A stretch of DNA of 10,849 nucleotides, taken from positions 1 to 10,849 of the forward strand of contig CAZGKF010000072.1 of the NCBI GenBank assembly GCA_964526475.1, in the 5' to 3' direction. The notes below the pieces were generated by a model that had not been told where the DNA came from, did no database searches, and saw nothing but the letters and a program-made list of their open reading frames with translations. The position numbers were made by a program, and so were the translations under genes. Of the stretch, positions 1 through 7,624 are shown one piece after another (position 1 is the stretch's first letter; each line of letters begins with the position of its first letter). Source of the DNA: CAYVTV01 sp964526475. Lineage in GTDB: Bacteria > Bacteroidota > Bacteroidia > Bacteroidales > GCA-2748055.

Positions 1-35
1 TACTTTCAATTTGTAATCTATTAATTCAATGATTA

Positions 36-53
36 GTCTTTTTAGACAGCCTC
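36..53 (-). mobile_element. Possible insertion-sequence terminal inverted repeat
   Basis: Read on the minus strand this is GAGGCTGTCTAAAAAGAC. From memory it resembles the outer ends of some IS elements in Bacteroidota (a GAGGCTGTCT start followed by an A run, as in IS1182-like elements). If it is an IS end, the element would extend leftwards out of the window. No transposase coding sequence is visible here, and I cannot see a partner repeat or target duplication. The inner 12 bases (36-47) form a GTCT/AGAC hairpin around TTTT, which is a weak alternative explanation as a terminator for the upstream gene. Low confidence. Confidence 0.3.
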
Positions 54-115
54 AAATGTTTATAGAAATGAATGATTAGAAAGCTAACCCAATCTAAACA
101 CTTGATCGTAGTTGA

Positions 116-358
116 TTAAATCTTCACCAGCCTTTTTACTACAATCTCATTATTAATAAACATCCTGATGATATAAATACCATTTTCAAACGCACTCAGA
201 TCAATTCTTTGGTGATGTTCACCTGAAAACACCTGCTTTCCGGAATTGAATTTCCGTCTCCCAAAAGTGTCCCATATCTCTATACGCATTATATTCTCAC
301 CGTCCGCTATTACCATCAGAACACTTTCCTCCCCGGCCGGGTTTGGATATAATTTCAG
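116..358 (-). other. T9SS type A C-terminal sorting domain of the 539-aa protein
   Basis: Residues about 460-539 begin with the typical YPNP motif, have a central strand pair (EIWDTFGRR) and the conserved L-S-x-F-x-x-G-I-Y-I-I-R block, and end KRLVKI. These tails are recognised by the T9SS outer-membrane translocon and usually cleaved by the sortase PorU. This places the protein on the cell surface or outside the cell. Confidence 0.9.
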
Positions 359-1735
359 TTCGAAAGCATTTGATTTCCATTCAAAGGATTTTTTATCACA
401 ATCATTATAAATACACCCCGAGTTCCTGGTGGCGAATGGGTTATAGTTACAGGCATTTTTGTCCATACATCCGTTAATAATTAAAATTTTGCACCCGGTA
501 CTATCATGGTGACAGGCATTAGGGTTGTATTCAAGATAACGGTTATCCATACAACCTGAAATGTAGCAGCAATTATCCTGGTTTGAAGTTGTATTGGCAA
601 GAGGATTATAGTTAACAGCGAGTGGGTCCATACACCCGTAAACCGTACCAGGGCATAATACTCCCAGATCAAGGGCACATTTACTGTCATAGCAGCATAG
701 CTCGGGGAGATGATAATTCGCAGTTGCTGTATAGTTGCATGCCGCGGTATCAAGGCACCCAAAAACGATCAGGTCTTTGCACCATGTTCCATCATCTTCT
801 TCAGCCTTTGGATCATACTGAACATAATAGGGATCCATACAGCCTTCATTCCGTATAACCGGATAAGAGAGCCAGGAGCTGTATTTTTCATTATTTGATG
901 CATCGATCAGTGTATCTTTCCCAAAAATCCTGAATATTTCACCGGCCCCGTTTTTCACCTCTGCATTAATACGGAATGTTATTTCCCCTTTGGTTGTTAA
1001 TTGGGCAATCAGCACATGGTTGTTGTTGTCTGCCCCCGTGATGCCGTTCAGGGAGCCATCCTGTAAAAAGAATGAGGTGCTGAAAAAATTTGTATCGCGG
1101 TAAACGCTGAATATGCTGTTGGTATCTTCCTGAGAACTGATGTCAATAATGCCCCCATGGCCAAATGTGTAGTTGCCTGATTTTGGCACAAATCCATCAG
1201 ATTCTCCGAGTGGGATTCCGGTGTCAGGATGGGTAGAGGCCAGAACACCCGGTTCCTGGTTATTCTTAATCCTTTCCATACTGCCATCCGGGTCGTTTTC
1301 TTTTAGTATCCCCCAATGACTCCTTGTTGCCAGCCCCAGGGTAATCCAGGAATCTAATGCCAGAGTGTTACGGTCAAGCTGTGTTTCTTTAATTTGAAAC
1401 CCGAAGGGATAGCCGTAATCCTCATGGTTAAAAAACGGGCTGGTTGATGAGATATTGACAGGTCTGTACTGGTCACCGAAGATTTTAATTAACCGGGCTC
1501 CCTGCTCGAGGTCCAGATAAACCCGGTAGGTAACCGAACCTTCTTCCAGTGGCCGGTTTCCAGCGAAGCTGAATGTGTCGGGCGGACCGGCAATATAGTA
1601 TTTTTCAATAATTATACCTTCTACCTGAGCGAAGAGTGAACCACCGACTGTCGATAATAATATAACAGCGATGAAACGTATATACAAAACCGTATTTTTT
1701 ACCATTTTTTTACATTTAAAATATTGATCGGTCAT
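116..1735 (-). CDS. Secreted protein: shared N-terminal module, five GC[ML]D Cys repeats, T9SS type A sorting domain
   Basis: A 539-residue exported protein of unknown function. A hydrophobic signal segment spans residues about 14-35, ending FA-Q. A start at Met11 (position 1705), preceded by an A-rich stretch, would give a more normal signal peptide than Met1. Residues about 38-290 are a module also present in the 249- and 717-residue proteins of this cluster; anchors are SVTYRVY at 67-73, SSTSPFFN at 96-103, DSWITLG at 128-134 and AQLTTKGE at 244-251. Residues 298-446 hold five cysteine repeats of the GCMD-x-x-A-x-N-Y-N-P-x-A type. Residues about 460-539 are a Por-secretion-type tail (start LYPNPAGEE, then RIEIWDTFGRR, then LSAFENGIYIIRM), which targets proteins to the T9SS for surface attachment or release. 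It is the last gene of the cluster, 22 bases after the TonB-dependent receptor. The ligand is unknown; the domain layout is well supported. Confidence 0.9.
   Translation of the reverse strand: MTDQYFKCKKMVKNTVLYIRFIAVILLSTVGGSLFAQVEGIIIEKYYIAGPPDTFSFAGNRPLEEGSVTYRVYLDLEQGARLIKIFGDQYRPVNISSTSPFFNHEDYGYPFGFQIKETQLDRNTLALDSWITLGLATRSHWGILKENDPDGSMERIKNNQEPGVLASTHPDTGIPLGESDGFVPKSGNYTFGHGGIIDISSQEDTNSIFSVYRDTNFFSTSFFLQDGSLNGITGADNNNHVLIAQLTTKGEITFRINAEVKNGAGEIFRIFGKDTLIDASNNEKYSSWLSYPVIRNEGCMDPYYVQYDPKAEEDDGTWCKDLIVFGCLDTAACNYTATANYHLPELCCYDSKCALDLGVLCPGTVYGCMDPLAVNYNPLANTTSNQDNCCYISGCMDNRYLEYNPNACHHDSTGCKILIINGCMDKNACNYNPFATRNSGCIYNDCDKKSFEWKSNAFELKLYPNPAGEESVLMVIADGENIMRIEIWDTFGRRKFNSGKQVFSGEHHQRIDLSAFENGIYIIRMFINNEIVVKRLVKI
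398..844 (-). repeat. Five degenerate GC[ML]D...NYNP cysteine repeats in protein
   Basis: Five units start at residues 298, 326, 367, 394 and 422 of the 539-aa protein. Each opens with GCMD or GCLD, continues with an aromatic/Asn block (QYDPKA, NYTATA, NYNPLA, EYNPNA, NYNPFA) and closes with one or two cysteines about 20 residues later. This motif is widespread in secreted Bacteroidota proteins; its structural role is not established as far as I know. Units two and three end in CC pairs, and unit two has an extra Cys-containing insert, so the repeats have diverged and are not recent duplicates. Confidence 0.85.
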
Positions 1736-1757
1736 TCAGAGTTAATGAATCATAATA

Positions 1758-4700
1758 TTAAAGGTCGTAGGAAATGCTGAACGAATAATTAGTGCCATAG
1801 CTGTATCCCTCGTATTCAACGCTGTAATTATTATAGTCATAGGCCCATCGGTTTCGCGTATCCAGGATATCCCGGATTTTCAGTTCCAGGCTAAAATGCT
1901 TCCCTATACTTTTCGTTACCTTAAAATCAAGCATGTGGCGCGGCATCTCATAAACATCAGGCTGCTCGTTAGTAATGGTAACAAACGCAAGTTTAGGCCC
2001 CTGGACATTGTAGCTGAGTGTTGCCGATATCCCGAACTTGTCGGGTGTATATGTAAGCATTGCATTTACTATATAGGGTGCCTGCCCATACATATCGCGG
2101 CTAATTGTATCGATTACCACGCCATTCAATACAGCCATGACCACAGCTTTCGATTTAACAAAAGTTACGTTGCCCATCAGCTCGAGGTTTTTAAACAGTT
2201 CTTTTTTCCCTTCCACTTCCATTCCGGTAGCGGTGCTGGTCCCGGGTGCGTTACGCCAGGTATACACGTTGTTCTCATTGCCTAGTTCAATATGGTTTTC
2301 GAACTGCTTATTAAAAAAGCTCAGTGAGAAATTATCCCCGGAGGCAAAATAGTTTTCCAGACGAAAATCATAATTGGTTATATATACCATCTTCAGCTCG
2401 GGGTTTCCAAGTATGAAATTGCTAAGGTTATAGTTAAAATCGTAATATGCACTTAATTCCCTGATACTGGGCCGCCCCAGGGATTTGCTATACCCGAAGC
2501 GTGCATTCATACCCGTTTTTTCATTGTTTAACACTTTATATACCAGGTTAAGGGAGGGCAGGTAATTGGTTTCGTTGCGCTTCGAGGGATTGGCATAGAT
2601 GGGTCTGCTGTACCCGGGTAATTCAACTTTCCTCGAAGAATGGAAAGAGGGTATCTCCTTACCAAACATACTCAGTACATCGGTGTAAATGTCGGTCTGC
2701 TCCACCCTGAGGCCCCCGGACAAACGTATCTTTTGGTTCAATGAAAGGTCTGTCATGATAAATCCTGCATATACCCTGCTTCGTCCCTTGTTAAAATCTG
2801 TGGGCAGAAACCGTGCATTATAGTAATGGAAGAGTTGGTGGTTTGAAATCATGGAAAACTTATCAATACTGGTATAATTAACCAGTTCCTCTTTCGTTTC
2901 AAACTGAATAGCCTGATCAAAATTCCCTGCCATTTCATAATAATATTGCCGGTTTGACCGCTTATTTTCCAGGTATGCCCCACCGAGTTTCAATTTTCTG
3001 GAAATACCAGCTTTCTCAAATACCGGTATCTCCATTGAAAACCGGGTATCCAGGATATCTTCATCCAGATACCGGTAGCTCCTGTCGGGTTTATCTGCCT
3101 GCTTGAACCGGTAAAATGATTCCTCCATCCCGAAGTCAAAATTTTTAAAATCGGGGGTATTGCTTTGCCCGTCAGTAAAAGAAATGTTAAAATCAAGCTT
3201 TACTCCTGGCCCGGGAATGAAATGGTTTGATTGGTATTGGTAAACCATTTGCCTTCGTTCCTCGTAATATTGCCTGTGTATAATTTCATAAAGAAGTCCG
3301 GAATTTAAAAATGCGCCATGATTGTAGCCGGAATCTATACTGGCGCTGTTCACCCCGGAAAAATTCGGCATCACCATAATGGAAATTGTATTTTGTGGGT
3401 TTATTTTATATGCAAGGTTCAGCAGTGCACTCCACTGATTAGTTTCTGTGCTGCGCTGCCGGGTATGGGAAATGTATTCAACGAACTCCCCGGCGGTAGC
3501 CGGGTTTTGAGAAAAGAACCCAACACCCCGATGGGTAGCCGGATCGTAACGCATATTGTTTGAATACCGGAAGCCGGTAATAAATCCCAAAGGCTTGCCA
3601 AACAGGCTTATCTGATTGCCTATACTTATATCCTGACTGAAATCAAGGCTTGTTTTTCTGTTTAAGGTCATCCAGTTATCCGGGAGCGACTGGTTGAAGG
3701 CTATAGCATCTGAACTTAATAAAAAATGAGCCCTGTCCTTCAGGTCAGGGTTATTGTAGTATTCATCAATGGCTGCCCTGACAGCCTTGTCGTCATATAT
3801 CAAACCGGGTGGGAGCAGGCCAAGTTCAACAAGACCCAACCGGTAATACATATTGTTGACTGCGTAATACTGGTTTGTACTTACCGGTTCCGGGAGGTTT
3901 TCTTCCATGATACAGTGCTGATCCAAACACCCTCCTATCCCTAATTCCCGGAATTCATCATAAGGACTGGAAAATCTGCTATAAAAAGGAAAATCCTTCT
4001 TTTCATAATGCCTGATATCGCGGAAGCCATTGTCAAACCCCAGCCAGTCTGTAGGGCTTCTCTGAGTAGAAAGCACATCCGTAAAAGAGCTTTGATTGTT
4101 GTATCCAAAGGATGTTTTTATATTGATCAATAATTTATCCGGGTAGTCCTTGGTCTCGATAGAAAGATAAGACCCTGCCCAGTCTCCAGGTAAATCCGGG
4201 CTTAAAGTCTTATTTATGATAACGTTATCAACCAATGAAGTAGGGAACATATCCAGTTTTATATTGTTGGTTAAAGGGTCCAGGGTAGGTATCCTTGCAC
4301 CGTTTATGGTTGTTTTGATATACCGGTCGGCCAGCCCCCTCACAGTGATATAACCCCCAACAGTGGATACGCCGGTAACCCTTTTAACAGCATCGTCAAT
4401 TTGCGAATCCCCCGTCTTTTTTATTGTTTCCCGTGAAATATAATCCAGGCTGACAGGCGAGTTGAATTTTTTAACACGCATGTAATTGTCATTTGCCCGT
4501 TTGGCTCTCGCGGTAATGACTACATCATCCAGGTTGATGGTGGCAGCAACCAAAGTGTAATTGCGGATGATGACTTCTCCGTTTTTCGGGTTCACCTCAT
4601 CTTCAATTGTGTTATAGCTTATATAGGATATGGAAATAACCTGGGGTAAGGGATCATTGATCCTGAGTGAATAATTTCCACTCAGGTCGGTAATGGTACC

Positions 4701-5087
4701 AATTGTAGGGTGAGATTTGAGAACAACAGTTGCCCCTATGAGCTCTTCTCCTTTTTCATCTGTAATTTTTCCCCGGAGGGTTCCCTGACCAAATATTAAT
4801 GATAAATTCAATAATGTAAAGATTAAAGTCAGGGGGAAAAACCTTATCAGGCTCCAAAAATTTGACCTGCGCTCACTATTGTTTTGTTCATTGAAGCCCT
4901 TTGACCAATTGACCGGCCGTCCAAAGTAAAAGAACTGTGAAAAGACTGACTGCATTGATTGTCGGGGTGCTGAACCTGATGAATCACCTCTTAACTCTTT
5001 TTTCCTTTTTAAATTTTGTTTTGCATTAGTGGTATAATAGCTGAATTCCCTTCTCAGGTTTCTCGTATTACCGGGAAATTGTTGCAT
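1758..5087 (-). CDS. TonB-dependent outer-membrane receptor with carboxypeptidase-D-like N-terminal domain
   Basis: An outer-membrane beta-barrel receptor, expected to import or bind a ligand using TonB energy. Residues about 82-100 form the signal-peptide core (FFPLTLIFTLLNLSLIFG, cleavage before QG). Residues about 103-182 are a carboxypeptidase-regulatory-like domain (GKITDEKGEELIGATV, then GTITDLSGNYSL). A plug domain lies at about 205-313 (DDAVKRVTGVSTVGGYITVRG, NGARIPTLDP, IINKTLSPDLPGDWAGSYL). The rest is barrel, ending FSISYDL. The length of 1109 is usual for the family. The signal peptide is preceded by about 79 unexpected residues; Met45 (position 4955) is a possible later start but still leaves a long n-region. 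No SusD-like partner is adjacent, so it is not a standard SusCD pair. The only two cysteines I see are 387 and 392 (GGCLDQHC). It lies 9 bases after the 717-aa gene. Substrate unknown. Confidence 0.93.
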   Translation of the reverse strand: MQQFPGNTRNLRREFSYYTTNAKQNLKRKKELRGDSSGSAPRQSMQSVFSQFFYFGRPVNWSKGFNEQNNSERRSNFWSLIRFFPLTLIFTLLNLSLIFGQGTLRGKITDEKGEELIGATVVLKSHPTIGTITDLSGNYSLRINDPLPQVISISYISYNTIEDEVNPKNGEVIIRNYTLVAATINLDDVVITARAKRANDNYMRVKKFNSPVSLDYISRETIKKTGDSQIDDAVKRVTGVSTVGGYITVRGLADRYIKTTINGARIPTLDPLTNNIKLDMFPTSLVDNVIINKTLSPDLPGDWAGSYLSIETKDYPDKLLINIKTSFGYNNQSSFTDVLSTQRSPTDWLGFDNGFRDIRHYEKKDFPFYSRFSSPYDEFRELGIGGCLDQHCIMEENLPEPVSTNQYYAVNNMYYRLGLVELGLLPPGLIYDDKAVRAAIDEYYNNPDLKDRAHFLLSSDAIAFNQSLPDNWMTLNRKTSLDFSQDISIGNQISLFGKPLGFITGFRYSNNMRYDPATHRGVGFFSQNPATAGEFVEYISHTRQRSTETNQWSALLNLAYKINPQNTISIMVMPNFSGVNSASIDSGYNHGAFLNSGLLYEIIHRQYYEERRQMVYQYQSNHFIPGPGVKLDFNISFTDGQSNTPDFKNFDFGMEESFYRFKQADKPDRSYRYLDEDILDTRFSMEIPVFEKAGISRKLKLGGAYLENKRSNRQYYYEMAGNFDQAIQFETKEELVNYTSIDKFSMISNHQLFHYYNARFLPTDFNKGRSRVYAGFIMTDLSLNQKIRLSGGLRVEQTDIYTDVLSMFGKEIPSFHSSRKVELPGYSRPIYANPSKRNETNYLPSLNLVYKVLNNEKTGMNARFGYSKSLGRPSIRELSAYYDFNYNLSNFILGNPELKMVYITNYDFRLENYFASGDNFSLSFFNKQFENHIELGNENNVYTWRNAPGTSTATGMEVEGKKELFKNLELMGNVTFVKSKAVVMAVLNGVVIDTISRDMYGQAPYIVNAMLTYTPDKFGISATLSYNVQGPKLAFVTITNEQPDVYEMPRHMLDFKVTKSIGKHFSLELKIRDILDTRNRWAYDYNNYSVEYEGYSYGTNYSFSISYDL

Positions 5088-5096
5088 CGTTTATAG

Positions 5097-5345
5097 TTAT
5101 TTTTTAATTATCCTGGAAGTCCCGATCAGGGAACCATCAAAATGGCTAAGTTTAATAAAATAGATACCTGAAGGCAGTTGACTAATATTTATTGTTGCTG
5201 TCTTTTCCTCCTGTTCCGTGTAAATATCCACTGAAAGCATTTTCTTTCCCAGGGCATCAATCACCTCACATTTAGTTCTCCCTCCCGTCATTACATTTTG
5301 AAAGTAAATAGTTACAACATCAGAAGCTGGGTTAGGGTACACCAG
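5097..5345 (-). other. T9SS type A C-terminal sorting domain of the 717-aa protein
   Basis: Residues about 636-717 start VYPNPASDVVTI, contain VIDALGKKMLSV and LSQLPSG-type INISQLPSGIYFIKL, and end TSRIIKK. This is the standard Por-secretion-system tail, consistent with export to the surface by the same route as the 539-aa protein. Confidence 0.92.
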
Positions 5346-7250
5346 TATCGGTCTGCTATGAAATAACGACAGTTCACCGGTACCCACATTACTGTTAACA
5401 GTTATACTCACTGATTCAGATATATATTGCCCATTATGATTATCGGTTGCTATAGCTTTTAATGTATTCTGTCCTGTCTGGCCACTCCATGTAAACGTGA
5501 AATTATTTCCGGAAACTAGTGAAAAATCACCGGCTGATACATCATTTATCATAAGTTCAACCTTTAGTATTGAACCATTCTGATCAGTTGCTGTTGCCAG
5601 AATTGTTAAGGGGGAACCGGCAATAAAGGTCTCACCGTTGGCCGGTGAAGTAATCACCACATAAGGAAGAATGTTGTGGATAATAGTTATTTCAGATGAG
5701 GTGCTTTTCCCGCCCCGGTTATCGGTAGCCACAGCTGTGATTACTTTGCTTCCACCAATATTGCTCAGCCATGGCAATTCAAATGGGGCAGTTACATCCT
5801 CTCCTATTATTGTGCCATTAGAAAAGAATTCGACTTTAATAATTTGGTCCCCGGGGTCAGGGTCAGATGCATCTGCTGTCAGAGTAATGCTCTCGCCAAC
5901 GGTAAAAACATCCCCGCTTTGTGGGGAGGTTATACTAACAACCGGTGGAGTGTTGCCCGGGGCATTTACTGTGATGGAAATAATGTTAGAGGAAGCTATT
6001 CCATTAAGGTCATCATATACTTTCGCCATGATTTTCTTAACACCTGCCTCAGAAGGAAGCCAGTCTATACTATATGGGCCGGGAGAATTTATTGTAGCCA
6101 CCAGCACGTCGTCTGCATAAAATTCTACCTTGGTGACATTACCATCAGCGGAAGAAGCATTTGCTTCAAGTGGCACCTGATCTCCCAGGTTATAAGTAGC
6201 TCCGTTCAGCGGTGACACAATGTTCACGGTCGGGGGCTGGTTAGCATAAATCGTAATGATTTCCGAGGTATCTCTTCCATACCGGTTATCCCTTACCACG
6301 GCATAGAGATTTAAGGAACCCTTTTGTGTTATTTCAAAAGTCGTTGCATATGGCGGGGTCGTGTAGGTTCCATTCTGGTTTGATCCGACAAAGAAAGTTA
6401 CTTCCGCAATACCTCCGTCCTCATCTTCTGCATTCGCAGTAAAATTTACTGTTTCGCCGATTTTATAAACACTTCCGTTTGCCGGGCTTGTTATTTGTAC
6501 AGAAGGCCGGACATTTGGAGGATAGATTATTTTATCTGATATTCTGTCGTTAGTTTGAATTTTCTCTCTTACAACATAAACTTCAGTAGGGCCGGTGGGA
6601 GGAATAATCTGAAATCTGAGTTCCATGGAGAAATCACCATCCGTTGTAAACTGCCCGATACACACGGAATTTGAAGGCCCGATACCACTCACACCTCCTG
6701 CAGCATACCAGATAACATTCTCCGGGTCATAACCTGTTGTGCCATATTCAGCACTGGGGCCCATCTCATATCCCCATATTTTCATGAAATTGGTGGCAGG
6801 ATCAAGGGCGGTTGCATTAGTCACAGCACCTGACACGATACCATCCTGAACACCATCGCTGGTATCTTCAGTTAGGGGAACGAGTTGTGAAGAAGCAGAT
6901 TGCTTTCCATACTGCCCAATCGTGATCCATGAATCATAATACAAAGGATCATCCATGGTAGGTATTGGCCTGTAAAGGGGGATAATTTCACCATCTTCAT
7001 TGTTGTAAAACTGGGTTGAAGTTTTAATAAGCAAAGGGTTGGCAAATCCGCCATCTACGGTAGCTAATAAATAACCCGGTTTCATGCTGATAAAGACCCT
7101 GTAGGCAATGCTGTTTGAATTCAGGTTAATGTCGTCAGCAATAGCTTTCAGCGATACCGGAATTTTTTCCACGTAAATACTGTCAAAACCCTGTCCGTTG
7201 GAAAGATTCAGAAGAAATAGAGAAATAAGGAAAAAGAAAACTTTTTTCAT
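5097..7250 (-). CDS. Secreted protein: shared N-terminal module, four Ig-like domains, T9SS type A sorting domain
   Basis: A 717-residue exported protein. Residues 1-20 are a clean signal peptide (MKKVFFFLISLFLLNLSNGQ). Residues about 22-240 carry the module shared with the 249- and 539-aa proteins, in a more divergent form: SIAYRVF at 47-53, TSTQFYNNEDG at 77-87, DSWITIG at 106-112 and QFTTDGDF at 200-207. Four tandem Ig-like domains of the bacterial Big_7 type follow at about 248-336, 339-428, 435-524 and 529-618. Each opens with a P-x-V-x-I-x-S-P-x-x-G block and contains V-E-F-like and A-x-x-D-N/D strands. Residues about 636-717 are a T9SS tail (VYPNPASD, CEVIDALGKK, LPSGIYFIK). The Ig stack probably works as a spacer or adhesive stalk at the cell surface. 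It is the middle gene of the cluster, 9 bases before the receptor. No catalytic domain is visible. Confidence 0.9.
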   Translation of the reverse strand: MKKVFFFLISLFLLNLSNGQGFDSIYVEKIPVSLKAIADDINLNSNSIAYRVFISMKPGYLLATVDGGFANPLLIKTSTQFYNNEDGEIIPLYRPIPTMDDPLYYDSWITIGQYGKQSASSQLVPLTEDTSDGVQDGIVSGAVTNATALDPATNFMKIWGYEMGPSAEYGTTGYDPENVIWYAAGGVSGIGPSNSVCIGQFTTDGDFSMELRFQIIPPTGPTEVYVVREKIQTNDRISDKIIYPPNVRPSVQITSPANGSVYKIGETVNFTANAEDEDGGIAEVTFFVGSNQNGTYTTPPYATTFEITQKGSLNLYAVVRDNRYGRDTSEIITIYANQPPTVNIVSPLNGATYNLGDQVPLEANASSADGNVTKVEFYADDVLVATINSPGPYSIDWLPSEAGVKKIMAKVYDDLNGIASSNIISITVNAPGNTPPVVSITSPQSGDVFTVGESITLTADASDPDPGDQIIKVEFFSNGTIIGEDVTAPFELPWLSNIGGSKVITAVATDNRGGKSTSSEITIIHNILPYVVITSPANGETFIAGSPLTILATATDQNGSILKVELMINDVSAGDFSLVSGNNFTFTWSGQTGQNTLKAIATDNHNGQYISESVSITVNSNVGTGELSLFHSRPILVYPNPASDVVTIYFQNVMTGGRTKCEVIDALGKKMLSVDIYTEQEEKTATINISQLPSGIYFIKLSHFDGSLIGTSRIIKK
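5397..6509 (-). repeat. Four tandem Ig-like (Big_7-type) domains in protein
   Basis: Four units of about 90 residues. Their openings are PSVQITSPANGSVYKIGE, PTVNIVSPLNGATYNLGD, PVVSITSPQSGDVFTVGE and PYVVITSPANGETFIAGS. The periodicity and the shared S-P-x-x-G-x-x-[FY]-x-x-G signature define the domain borders. The units differ substantially, so this is an old duplication or a recruited array. Confidence 0.88.
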
Positions 7251-7328
7251 AGTGGTTCAAGGTTTAATATTTTATGTCAATTAAGATAATATCATGATCT
7301 TGCAATACTGTGCCGGATAAAAATTATT

Positions 7329-7613
7329 CTATTCACAGAATTTACCTGTCATAGAGATCAGTATCCCCAAATCAGCAGCATCGGTTTTTCCATCACGGTT
7401 AAAATCAGTCGGGCACTTCCTGAAAAAGGTATTGCATTCAGTGTTATAAGAAGCATTGAATACTAGCAAGTCCTGATTATCCGTGACCCCGTCCCTGTTC
7501 AGATCAGTGGGGCATTTTGGGTTATAAATGAAAAACTTCATGATTATAAAACCGGATACTAACATTAGTATAACTGCCGGTAAAATAATGCGTAAGGCTT
7601 TGTTTTTTTTCAT
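7329..7613 (-). CDS. Small membrane-anchored protein with two dockerin-like calcium-binding repeats
   Basis: A 94-residue protein. Residues about 8-30 are a hydrophobic segment after a basic MKKNK start, without an obvious cleavage site, so it is probably a membrane anchor or uncleaved signal. The rest is two repeats, each starting C-P-T-D. Their loops are DLNRDGVTDNQD (37-48) and DFNRDGKTDAAD (70-81), matching the dockerin/EF-hand pattern with acidic or Asn ligands at loop positions 1, 3, 5, 9 and 12. Cysteines at 34, 60, 67 and 93 bracket the two loops, suggesting one disulphide per repeat. It is shorter than a usual cellulosomal dockerin module but has the same two-loop design. It starts 11 bases after the 249-aa gene and is in another frame. 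No cohesin is visible in the window, so the partner is unknown. Calcium binding is inferred from the motif. Confidence 0.82.
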   Translation of the reverse strand: MKKNKALRIILPAVILMLVSGFIIMKFFIYNPKCPTDLNRDGVTDNQDLLVFNASYNTECNTFFRKCPTDFNRDGKTDAADLGILISMTGKFCE

Positions 7614-7624
7614 TGGATTAGTTC

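Noticed and set aside
36..47. GTCT-TTTT-AGAC as a rho-independent terminator of the cluster
   Set aside because: The stem is only four base pairs and AT-rich, and the T run lies in the loop and not after the stem.
1896..2352. Plus-strand open frames of 129 and 71 codons opposite the receptor barrel
   Set aside because: They are antisense to a conserved receptor and have no motif, no independent leader and no sensible protein character.
1758..5087. A polysaccharide utilisation locus (SusCD type)
   Set aside because: The receptor has the right N-terminal domain, but there is no SusD lipoprotein, glycoside hydrolase or sulfatase in the window.
5671..6215. Long plus-strand open frames (149 and 123 codons) opposite the Ig-repeat gene
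   Set aside because: They are antisense to a well-supported domain array. Their translations show no recognisable domain or signal peptide, and their openness follows from the composition of the repeat region.
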